Source of the DNA: JAFGOY01 sp034430335
GTDB taxonomy: Bacteria > Chloroflexota > Anaerolineae > Aggregatilineales > UBA3940
Length of the DNA: 8,906 bases
Assembly: GCA_034430335.1 (NCBI GenBank)
Contig: DAOUES010000023.1
Span: forward strand, 1 to 8,906
Direction: 5' to 3'
Shown: piece after piece, positions 1-5,986 of the stretch
Position numbering within the stretch: position 1 is the stretch's first letter
How the letters are laid out: each line of letters begins with the position of its first letter
Translations under genes and position numbers: made by a program
The notes under the pieces: model-generated
Database searches by the model: none
The model's input: only the letters and a program-made list of their open reading frames with translations
What the model was told of the DNA's origin: nothing

Positions 1-287
1 TTTTCCTTTGGTTTGTTTAACCAGTTTGCGACTGCCGACACCCCGAATCTTCTGTAACGCGGCTGACACTCCTTTTTGTCACGATTCTACGTCCCAAAAC
101 ACCCACTTTCGTTACACCCCCACTGTCCTGGAATGGTCACAAAATCCCCGTCACGATTTGAAATCGAACTTTCATTAACCAAATGCTGCACTAAATGGGT
201 GAGTCATTATAAAATGATGGAGATTGAGCAATCACACGATATCATTCCATTATCTTTTTTGATTTCAGGTGAGGGAGAGGGGATACC
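1..287. other. Upstream intergenic region, no gene recognised
   Basis: This stretch is visibly more AT-rich than the genes that follow, and no reading frame in it has both a plausible start and recognisable protein content. A short frame opening with TTG at 76 overlaps the STAS start and resembles nothing known. The region ends in a purine-rich ribosome binding site for the STAS gene. A -10-like element (TATAAA at 208-213, overlapping TAAAAT at 210-215) sits in a small inverted repeat (TCATT/AATGA, 204-217), but there is no good -35 box 16-18 bases upstream. The nonamer GTCACGATT occurs at 78-86 and again at 150-158. A promoter for the STAS gene is expected here but is not proven. Confidence 0.5.
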
Positions 288-638
288 ATGCAGATCGAGG
301 TAACGAACAGCGGAGAAACGATGATCATCACGCTGGTGGGCGACATCGACAGCAGCAGCGCGCCGGAGGTGGGGGCTGCGGTCACCAGGCAGATTCGGGA
401 AAACGCATCGATCCTACTGGATATGACCGGGGTAACCTTCCTTTCGAGCTTTGGGCTGCGTCACCTGCTGCTGCTCAAGCGCGATGTGGTCGACGCGAAG
501 GGAAAGATCGTGCTGGTGGGGTTGAGCAACCCGGTTGCCAACGTGATGGAGGTGACCGGCTTTTCGAGCTTCTTCGATATCTACGAGACGGTCGAGGATG
601 GGTTGGCCGGGCTGTCCGGCAATCAAGGGGGATGGTGA
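288..638 (+). CDS. STAS-domain protein, anti-sigma factor antagonist type
   Basis: This 116-residue protein is a single STAS domain, the usual length for SpoIIAA/RsbV-type anti-anti-sigma factors. In that family the unphosphorylated protein binds a serine kinase/anti-sigma factor and frees the sigma factor; phosphorylation on a serine switches it off. The protein has the family pattern: a beta-rich N-terminus (residues 1-20), the GDIDSSSAPEV helix entry (18-28), and the core LDMTGVTFLSSFGLRHLL (44-61). By alignment with the usual D-S-[SA]-G-L motif, Ser54 is the candidate phosphoacceptor, but Ser53 replaces the usual aspartate and Phe55 the following small residue. The ATG follows a GAGGGAGAGGGG ribosome binding site. 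No kinase, PP2C phosphatase or sigma factor gene is nearby, so the partners are unknown. It is cytoplasmic, with no signal peptide. A role in a phosphorelay other than sigma control is possible. Confidence 0.9.
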   Translation: MQIEVTNSGETMIITLVGDIDSSSAPEVGAAVTRQIRENASILLDMTGVTFLSSFGLRHLLLLKRDVVDAKGKIVLVGLSNPVANVMEVTGFSSFFDIYETVEDGLAGLSGNQGGW

Positions 639-673
639 CGAGCACATTCGTATCGTGGGGCGGGGATTCTGTC

Positions 674-694
674 CGCGAATTACGCGAATTACGC
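674..694. repeat. Dispersed-type intergenic repeat (GCGAATTAC tandem)
   Basis: The spacer between the STAS and debranching enzyme genes holds two direct copies of GCGAATTAC (676-684 and 685-693) preceded by GTCC. The opposite strand reads GTAATTCGCGTAATTCGCGG. I recall the same motif from intergenic spaces of unrelated bacterial genomes, where it is often mistranslated as small proteins with runs such as VIRVIRG or NSRNSRT. That comparison is from memory and the repeat is not coding here. Its function is unknown. Confidence 0.5.
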
Positions 695-815
695 ATATTT
701 CAGGTATTGACGAGATTGTTAGTGTGCTGGCAAGGATCATCCATAGAATGCACAGGGGGCACTGTCGAGGTGCGCCAAGCGGTAAATACATCGCATAACC
801 GACCAGGAGCGTTAG

Positions 816-2933
816 ATGAGACGGATTGACACCTATCCCACCCACGAATTCGAAGGCTATAAGATCAGCCAGGGGAAGCCCTTTCCCTTTGGCGCGACGA
901 TGGTTCCCAATGGGGTGAACTTCTCGATCTACTCCTCGAATGCGACGGCCTGCACACTGGCGCTGTACGAGATCGGGTCGAACGAGGCGCTGGTCGAGAT
1001 TCCCTTCTTCGAGGATTTCCACATCGGCAACGTGTTCTGTATGACGGTCTTCGACATCGAGCCGGAAATCATCGAGTACGGCTTCCGGTTCGACGGGCCG
1101 TGGGAGCCGGAGGCGGGCCACCGCTTCGATCCTTCCAAAGTGCTGCTCGATCCCTATGCCAAGCTGATCGGCGGGCGTGACGTGTGGCGGGAGCCTATCG
1201 ACGCGGACAACCCGTACCCGTTCAGGGCGCGGGTGCTGCGCGCCGACTTCGACTGGGAGGGCGACCGGATGCTGCATATCCCAATCGAAGACCTGGTGAT
1301 CTACGAGATGCACGTGCGTGGTTTTACACAGCATCCTTCGTCGGGGGTGGATAATCCGGGCACCTACGCGGCGATCCGGGAGAAAATCCCCTACCTCAAA
1401 GACCTGGGCATCAACTGCGTCGAGTTGATGCCGGTGTTCGAGTTCGACGAGTTGGAATACCCGCGCATCGACCCGGTCAACGGCGAGGAACTGGTCAACT
1501 TCTGGGGCTACAGCACGCTCGGATTTTTCGCACCGAAGGCCGGGTTTGCCGCATCGGGGCGCTACGGGATGCAGTCGGACGAGTTCAAGGCGATGGTCAA
1601 GGCGCTGCACGCCAGCGGCATCGAGGTGATCCTCGACGTGGTGTTCAACCATACCAACGAGGGCAACGCCGACGGGCCGACGACCTCCTTCCGGGGGATC
1701 GACAATGCCACCTACTACCTGCTGGACGACGACGGGGACTATCTGAACCTGTCCGGCACCGGCAATACGATGAACTGCAATCACCCGGTAGTGCGCGAAA
1801 TGGTGATCGACTGCCTGCGCTGCTGGGTGGCGGAGTACCATATCGACGGCTTCCGGTTCGACCTGGCCTCGATCCTGGGGCGGGACCAGGAGGGCGAACC
1901 GCTGGCGAATCCGCCCCTGCTGGAAGCGCTGGCCCTCGACCCGCTGCTGGCGCACTGCAAGCTGATCGCCGAGGCGTGGGACGCGGGCGGGCTGTATCAG
2001 GTAGGCACCTTCCCGGCCTATGGCCGCTGGGCGGAGTGGAACGGCAAATACCGCGACGCGATCCGGCGCTGGGTGAAATCGGACATGGGGATCGTGAGGG
2101 AAGTTGGCGACCGGATCATCGGGTCGCCCGACCTGTACGGGACACGCGGCTCGACGGCGTCGATCAACTTCATCACCTGCCATGATGGATTCACCCTCCA
2201 CGACCTGTTCGCCTACAACGAAAAGCACAACCTGGCGAACGGCGAAGAGAATCTCGACGGGGCGGATGACAACTACAGTTGGAACTGCGGCGTCGAGGGG
2301 CCAACCGGCGACCCGGAGATCGTCGCGCTGCGCCACCGGCTGATGCGCAACGCGATCACGATCCTGATGTCCAGCCAGGGTGTGCCGATGTTCTTCATGG
2401 GCGACGAATATGGGCATACCAAACAGGGAAATAACAATACCTACTGTCACGACAACGAGTTGAACTATTTCGACTGGGAAAAGCTGAAAGAGTCCGCTGA
2501 CCTGTACCGCTTCTTCAAGCAGGTGATCGCTTTCCGCAAGGCGCACCCTGTGCTGCGCGTCCGGCGTCACCTGGCGGGTGAGGACTTTGTTGGCTCCGGC
2601 TGCCCCGACCTGACCTGGCACGGCGTCCGGCCCTGGGACGCGGACTGGTCGGGGTGGAACCTGGCGCTGGCTTTCATGCTGTGCGGCGAAAACGCCGCCC
2701 GCCATGACGCGGCGAGAGATGTCGTGTATGTGGCGATGAATATGTACTGGGGGGCGCAGACTTTCGAACTGCCCGCACCGACCCGAAACGGCGTGCGCTG
2801 GCACCTGGCGATCAATACCGGGAACGATGCCCCCGGCGATATCTACGCGGTCGGGGAGGAGCCGCTGCTTGAGAATCAGCAGGCGATTCAACTGGCGGCG
2901 CGGTCGGTGGTGGTGCTGGTGGGGAAAAGTTGA
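816..2933 (+). CDS. glgX: Glycogen debranching enzyme (GlgX/TreX type isoamylase, GH13)
   Basis: This 705-residue enzyme hydrolyses alpha-1,6 branch points of glycogen or limit dextrin in the cytoplasm. An N-terminal CBM48 domain (about 15-105; GKPFPFGAT... through the FDGPWEPEAGHRFDP signature) precedes a GH13 (beta/alpha)8 domain and a C-terminal beta domain (about 590-705). All four GH13 regions are intact: region I DVVFNH (Asp274, Asn278, His279), region II GFRFD (nucleophile Asp349), region III AEAWD (acid/base Glu386) and region IV CHD (His456, Asp457). YNEKHNLANGEENLDGADDN (467-486) and the WHGVRPWDADWS stretch (601-612) are typical of the GlgX/TreX/isoamylase group. It is slightly longer than E. 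coli GlgX (about 657) and close to archaeal TreX. The ATG has an AGGAG six bases upstream. No other glycogen genes are in the window, so the gene stands alone. Bacterial isoamylase is the main alternative name. Confidence 0.95.
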   Translation: MRRIDTYPTHEFEGYKISQGKPFPFGATMVPNGVNFSIYSSNATACTLALYEIGSNEALVEIPFFEDFHIGNVFCMTVFDIEPEIIEYGFRFDGPWEPEAGHRFDPSKVLLDPYAKLIGGRDVWREPIDADNPYPFRARVLRADFDWEGDRMLHIPIEDLVIYEMHVRGFTQHPSSGVDNPGTYAAIREKIPYLKDLGINCVELMPVFEFDELEYPRIDPVNGEELVNFWGYSTLGFFAPKAGFAASGRYGMQSDEFKAMVKALHASGIEVILDVVFNHTNEGNADGPTTSFRGIDNATYYLLDDDGDYLNLSGTGNTMNCNHPVVREMVIDCLRCWVAEYHIDGFRFDLASILGRDQEGEPLANPPLLEALALDPLLAHCKLIAEAWDAGGLYQVGTFPAYGRWAEWNGKYRDAIRRWVKSDMGIVREVGDRIIGSPDLYGTRGSTASINFITCHDGFTLHDLFAYNEKHNLANGEENLDGADDNYSWNCGVEGPTGDPEIVALRHRLMRNAITILMSSQGVPMFFMGDEYGHTKQGNNNTYCHDNELNYFDWEKLKESADLYRFFKQVIAFRKAHPVLRVRRHLAGEDFVGSGCPDLTWHGVRPWDADWSGWNLALAFMLCGENAARHDAARDVVYVAMNMYWGAQTFELPAPTRNGVRWHLAINTGNDAPGDIYAVGEEPLLENQQAIQLAARSVVVLVGKS

Positions 2934-2973
2934 GATGAAAGCCAGGATTCGGGGGAGCGTAGAAAGGCTCTTT

Positions 2974-2998
2974 AGCCCGGCGGCTTCAGCCCCGGGTT
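2974..2998 (+). repeat. GC-rich palindrome downstream of glgX, possible weak terminator
   Basis: Bases 2974-2980 (AGCCCGG) pair with 2992-2998 (CCGGGTT, with one G-T wobble). An inner three-pair stem (GGC 2982-2984 with GCC 2989-2991) closes on a TTCA loop, with C2981 bulged. It lies 41 bases after the glgX stop. Only three T residues follow the stem before a C-run, so it is a poor intrinsic terminator by rule. It resembles the short 'AGCCCGG..TTCAGCC' palindromes scattered between genes in some environmental bacterial genomes, a comparison made from memory. Confidence 0.4.
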
Positions 2999-3023
2999 TC
3001 CCCGACCCTCCGCCGCGAATCAT

Positions 3024-3052
3024 TTTACTTTTTTATTACCAGAGACTACACT
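3024..3052 (+). promoter_or_regulatory. Candidate sigma-70-type promoter for the CheY-like pair
   Basis: TTTACT at 3024-3029 (four of six matches to TTGACA) and TACACT at 3047-3052 (four of six to TATAAT) are separated by exactly 17 bases. They sit in an AT-rich patch of the glgX to response regulator spacer, about 55 bases before the first receiver gene. Both boxes are imperfect, so this is a candidate only. Its position after the glgX palindrome supports separate transcription of the receiver pair. Confidence 0.35.
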
Positions 3053-3106
3053 AACACCATCATCGACCACCCGACGCTGAGATGCCCACCGGGCGAAGTG
3101 ATTAGA

Positions 3107-3493
3107 ATGGGCAAACAAGTCCTGATCGCCGAAGACCAACCTGACAGCCTGCAACTGTTGGAAGACCTCCTCGAAGCTTTCCACCCGTATGGCGTGCGCG
3201 TGTTCACGGCGCGTGATGGCAAAGAAGCGCTGGAGATCGCCACGCGGGAGCAGGTCGATCTCGTGCTGCTGGATATCATGATGCCCGGCCTGTCAGGGTT
3301 CGATATCTGTGAGGCGATCAAGGCCGACCCGGAGATGGCGGATTGCTATGTGATCATGGTATCGGCGAAAACGGAGCAGGAAGACCGGCGGCGGGCGGCG
3401 CTGGTAGGCGCTGACGAATATGTGACCAAGCCGTTCGACATCTTGCATGTTTTGGAGCGGGTTGGCTCGGCGCTAAACGTCAAGCCGGTATAA
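3107..3493 (+). CDS. CheY-like single-domain response regulator (first of tandem pair)
   Basis: This 128-residue protein is one receiver domain with no output domain. It accepts a phosphoryl group from a histidine kinase and signals by binding a partner. The receiver residues are present: the acidic pair Glu9-Asp10, the phosphoacceptor Asp56 (in LVLLDIMMP), the switch Ser86 (MVSAK) and Lys108 (YVTKPFD). An ATG at 3107 gives the standard short N-terminus (MGKQVLIAEDQ) with a weak GCGAAG site eight bases upstream. A GTG at 3098 would add three residues but has its purine stretch directly abutting it. The gene is 33 bases upstream of a second receiver gene and is probably cotranscribed with it. 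No cognate kinase or chemotaxis gene is adjacent. The nearby PhoR-type kinase faces the opposite way and has its own regulator. It may act like DivK or as a phosphate sink, but its pathway cannot be read from the window. Confidence 0.9.
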   Translation: MGKQVLIAEDQPDSLQLLEDLLEAFHPYGVRVFTARDGKEALEIATREQVDLVLLDIMMPGLSGFDICEAIKADPEMADCYVIMVSAKTEQEDRRRAALVGADEYVTKPFDILHVLERVGSALNVKPV

Positions 3494-3526
3494 AGGCTGC
3501 CTGATTCCATTGAGGATAGTAGTCAC

Positions 3527-3907
3527 GTGGGAATGAAGAAAATACTGGTTGCCGACGATAATTACTGCAATCGTGAGCTGCTGGTCGATCTCTTGAAGCG
3601 GTTCGACTCGGCGGTGGTGGCGACGCTGGTCGCTGCCAACGGGACCGACGCCCTTGAGATCGCCAAAAAAGAGCATCCCGATCTGATCCTGCTGGATGTC
3701 AACATGCCGGGGATGTCCGGCGTCGAAGTGTGCCACGCGGTAAAATCGAATCCGACGACGGAAAATACCTACATCGTCATGGTGACGGCAAACATCCAGG
3801 CAGAGAAGCGCATGGAGGCGAAGACGGTGGGCGCTGATGCCTATATCACCAAGCCGTTCGACGTCCGGCAGGTGAGCGAGATGGTCAAAGAGATACTCGA
3901 ACTGTAA
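3527..3907 (+). CDS. CheY-like single-domain response regulator (second of tandem pair)
   Basis: This 126-residue protein is also a lone receiver domain. It carries Asp10-Asp11, phosphoacceptor Asp57 (LILLDVNMPGMSG), switch Thr87 (MVTAN) and Lys109 (YITKPFD). The GTG at 3527 is preferred because GAGG lies 11 bases upstream; an ATG at 3533 (MKKILVADDN) has no well-spaced site and would shorten the protein by two residues. It shares the order and several motifs with the preceding receiver (DALEIA versus EALEIA, VGADAYITKPFD versus VGADEYVTKPFD), so the two are probably old duplicates that have since diverged. A strong terminator follows 63 bases after the stop. Its partner kinase is unknown. 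The pair could be two steps of one relay or two outputs of one kinase, which the sequence does not settle. Confidence 0.9.
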   Translation: MGMKKILVADDNYCNRELLVDLLKRFDSAVVATLVAANGTDALEIAKKEHPDLILLDVNMPGMSGVEVCHAVKSNPTTENTYIVMVTANIQAEKRMEAKTVGADAYITKPFDVRQVSEMVKEILEL

Positions 3908-3970
3908 TTGCGCGATAGGTGGGAGGGTCAATCACAACAGCTAACAGGCGCGGGCTGCATAATCGGGGGA

Positions 3971-3996
3971 CGCGGGAAACCGCGCCTTTTTGTTTT
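3971..3996 (+). terminator. Rho-independent terminator after the CheY-like pair
   Basis: CGCGG (3971-3975) pairs perfectly with CCGCG (3980-3984) around a GAAA tetraloop, a very stable loop type. One mismatch lower, G3969 can pair with C3986. TTTTTGTTTT (3987-3996) follows at once, so it fits an intrinsic terminator for plus-strand transcription from the receiver genes. The T-run overlaps the stop codon of the convergent histidine kinase gene (3995-3997). On the minus strand no T-run follows the stem, so it should end only the plus-strand transcript. Confidence 0.85.
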
Positions 3997-5158
3997 ACCG
4001 GGAAGCGAGAGGGAGGGTAAAACAGAAGCGCGTACCGGGGGGATTAGGGGATTCCTCGACCCAGATTTTACCGCCGTGCGCCTGGACGATGTGCTTGGCG
4101 ATTGCCAGCCCCAGCCCGGTGCCGGTTCGCCGGGCGCGGTCGCTTTGATAGAAGCGCTCGAAGACGCGCTCGCGCTCATCGGCGGTGACGCCGGGGCCGG
4201 TGTCGGTGACCGAGACGAGAACTTCGTCATCCAGCAGATCGACGGCGATGTCGATCAGACCTTCGGGCGGGGTGAACTTGATCGCGTTGTGGAGCAGGTT
4301 GCCCATCACGCGCCTGATCTGCTCTTCGTCGGCGAGGACTTGCAGGCGCGGCGGCAACTGCCCCTCGATGGAGATCGACTTACGGCGGGCCTGCTCGATC
4401 AGCCGCTCGACCGAGGTGGTGATGATCGTGCTGAGTTCGACCGGCATCAGGATGAACTCGGCGCGCCCCGATTCGATCATCGACAGGTCGAGAAGCTCCT
4501 GGGCCATCTGGTTGAGCGTGTCGGTTTCGGCGGCGATCTTGCCCAACAACTGCTGGGCGCGTTCGGGATCGTCCAGTTTGCTGCGCATCAGGGTATCGAC
4601 GAGCAGGCGGATCGAGGTGATCGGCGTGCGCAGTTCGTGTGAAATGTTGGCGACCATATCTCGCCGGGCGCGGTCGAGGCGGCGCAGCTCGCTGACATCG
4701 GTGAGGGTGAGCATCACAAAGGTATGGTCGCGAATCTGGGTCGGGCAGACACGGAGACGGTAGGTGTTCGGGCCGATGGATAGCTGGTGTTCGTTCTCGT
4801 CGTGGGTTTCCAGGGCAAGGTTGACGACCTGGTCGATCTCGTGGCTGCGGGTGACGGCGATCAGCGTGGTGGCGGCGTTGGGGGTGACCGATGCATCCCA
4901 GTCGAACACCCGGTGCGCGGCGCTGTTCATGTGGACAACCTGACACCGGTCATCGACGAGAATCAGGGCATCCTGCGCATACTCGTTGAGCGCTTCGATA
5001 GCATCCAGCCGGATTTCGAGCGACCGGGAGTTGTCGAACGATTCGGCCAGCGATTCTCTTCTGGCCTGCTCTTCCCGCAGCCGCCGGAAAAGCACAATAT
5101 TGATAATCGCCGATGCTGCGAGCAGCAGAGTCGGCACCAGGAGGAAGAAGGGGTTCAC
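3995..5158 (-). CDS. PhoR-type sensor histidine kinase with PAS domain
   Basis: This 387-residue kinase autophosphorylates on histidine and passes phosphate to the PhoB-like regulator encoded just upstream. In order it has one N-terminal membrane segment (about 4-24), a short charged coiled stretch (25-50), a PAS domain (about 52-157), a HisKA dimerisation domain with His174 in NISHELRTP, and a HATPase domain. The ATP-binding boxes are complete: N box (Asn287, Asn291 in GNLLHNAIKFTP), G1 DTGPG (319-323), F box (Phe333, Phe336) and G2 GTGLGLAI (346-353). There is no periplasmic sensor loop, so the input is probably cytosolic or through a membrane partner, as in PhoR. The GTG start lies three bases after the regulator's stop, with GAGG eight bases upstream inside the regulator gene, indicating translational coupling. 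The pairing with a PhoB-like regulator suggests phosphate control, but no pst, phoU or phosphatase gene is in the window to prove it. Confidence 0.92.
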   Translation of the reverse strand: MNPFFLLVPTLLLAASAIINIVLFRRLREEQARRESLAESFDNSRSLEIRLDAIEALNEYAQDALILVDDRCQVVHMNSAAHRVFDWDASVTPNAATTLIAVTRSHEIDQVVNLALETHDENEHQLSIGPNTYRLRVCPTQIRDHTFVMLTLTDVSELRRLDRARRDMVANISHELRTPITSIRLLVDTLMRSKLDDPERAQQLLGKIAAETDTLNQMAQELLDLSMIESGRAEFILMPVELSTIITTSVERLIEQARRKSISIEGQLPPRLQVLADEEQIRRVMGNLLHNAIKFTPPEGLIDIAVDLLDDEVLVSVTDTGPGVTADERERVFERFYQSDRARRTGTGLGLAIAKHIVQAHGGKIWVEESPNPPGTRFCFTLPLASR

Positions 5159-5161
5159 CGG

Positions 5162-5848
5162 TCAGACCTCGAAGCGGTAGCCAACGCCGCGCACGGTGAT
5201 GATCCGCTGCGGCATCGAGGGATCGTCTTCGATCTTCTGGCGAAGCCAGCGGATATGGACATCGACCGTCCGGCTGTCGACGTAGTAGTCGTAACCCCAC
5301 ACGCGGGAGAGGATCAGATCACGCGAGAGGACGGCTCCCCGGTTGCGCATCAACTCGGCGAGCAGGTCGAATTCTTTGTGGCTCAGTTGAAGCTCCTTCT
5401 CGCCCCGGTAGGCACGGCGGGCGGTGAGATCGATGGAGATATCGCCGACTTCGAGCGACTGCCGGGCGATCACCTGCCCCGGTGCGCGCCGGAGCACCGC
5501 CCTGACGCGGGCGAGGAACTCACCCAGGTCAAAGGGCTTGGTGATGTAGTCGTCGGCACCGCTGTCCAATCCAACCATCTTGTCGCCCTGGGTGCCGCGC
5601 GCGGTCAGCATGATGATCGGGATATGGGCGACATCAGGGTCTTTGCGAACCAACCGGCAGACGGCCAGCCCGTCGAGTTGGGGCAGCATGATATCCAATA
5701 CGACCAGATCAGGGCGTTTTTTCCGAACCAGCTTGAGGGCCTGTTCTCCATCCTCGGCTTTCAGGATTTTATACCCCTCCTGCTCGAGGTTGTACGCCAG
5801 GGTATCCAACAGCGTTTCTTCGTCTTCGACAACCAGGATTGTGGTCAT
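5162..5848 (-). CDS. PhoB/OmpR-family winged-helix response regulator
   Basis: This 228-residue transcription factor has a receiver domain (1-120) and an OmpR/PhoB winged-helix DNA-binding domain (about 130-228), the normal length for the family. Numbered from the ATG, the receiver has Glu8-Asp9, phosphoacceptor Asp52 (VVLDIMLPQLDG), switch Thr82 (MLTAR) and Lys104 (YITKPFD). The output domain ends with the typical SRTVDVHIRWLRQKI recognition-helix stretch (192-206) and RGVGYRFEV wing (220-228). ATG at 5848 is directly preceded in frame by GTG at 5851, so either may be used; no strong ribosome site separates them. It is the first gene of a two-gene operon with the histidine kinase and is its evident partner. 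It binds DNA as a dimer when phosphorylated, by family knowledge. PhoB-like is the closest description, but the target genes are unknown. Confidence 0.93.
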   Translation of the reverse strand: MTTILVVEDEETLLDTLAYNLEQEGYKILKAEDGEQALKLVRKKRPDLVVLDIMLPQLDGLAVCRLVRKDPDVAHIPIIMLTARGTQGDKMVGLDSGADDYITKPFDLGEFLARVRAVLRRAPGQVIARQSLEVGDISIDLTARRAYRGEKELQLSHKEFDLLAELMRNRGAVLSRDLILSRVWGYDYYVDSRTVDVHIRWLRQKIEDDPSMPQRIITVRGVGYRFEV

Positions 5849-5897
5849 CACTCAGCCGCGTTCCATTCCATTGACAATAACACATAAGCTCGCCAGA

Positions 5898-5927
5898 AGT
5901 ATAACGGCATTCACGGCGGGTAGACAA
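5898..5927 (-). promoter_or_regulatory. Candidate promoter of the response regulator-kinase operon
   Basis: Read on the minus strand, TTGTCT (5927-5922, four of six matches to the -35 consensus) and TATACT (5903-5898, five of six to the -10) are 18 bases apart. Transcription would start near 5891, giving a leader of roughly 40 bases before the regulator's start codon. The placement directly upstream of a two-component operon makes it credible. I saw no convincing operator repeats around it. Confidence 0.5.
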
Positions 5928-5986
5928 GCCTTTGTGTGTTGAAAGTTGGAAGTTCGCCAGAGGCGGCTACGACACCTGATCGGAGA

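Noticed and set aside
76..303. Short plus-strand frame with TTG start in the leader region
   Set aside because: It overlaps the STAS start codon, has no ribosome binding site and no recognisable content.
288..2933. STAS gene and glgX as one operon
   Set aside because: The spacer is 177 bases and holds a dispersed-type repeat, and the functions are unrelated. Co-transcription cannot be excluded but is not supported.
414..3023. A long minus-strand open frame (869 codons) antisense to glgX and part of the STAS gene
   Set aside because: It is the mirror of a fully supported GH13 gene. Its translation is rich in Arg, Val, Asp and His without any domain, it has no ribosome site, and such frames are common opposite GC-rich genes that avoid TTA, CTA and TCA codons.
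3107..5848. The tandem receivers as part of one operon with the PhoR-type kinase
   Set aside because: They are on opposite strands, converge, and are divided by a terminator that overlaps the end of the kinase gene.
3908..5887. Two plus-strand open frames (244 and 366 codons) opposite the kinase and PhoB-like genes
   Set aside because: They are antisense shadows of two well-supported genes and show low-complexity Gly/Asp/Arg-rich translations without family features.
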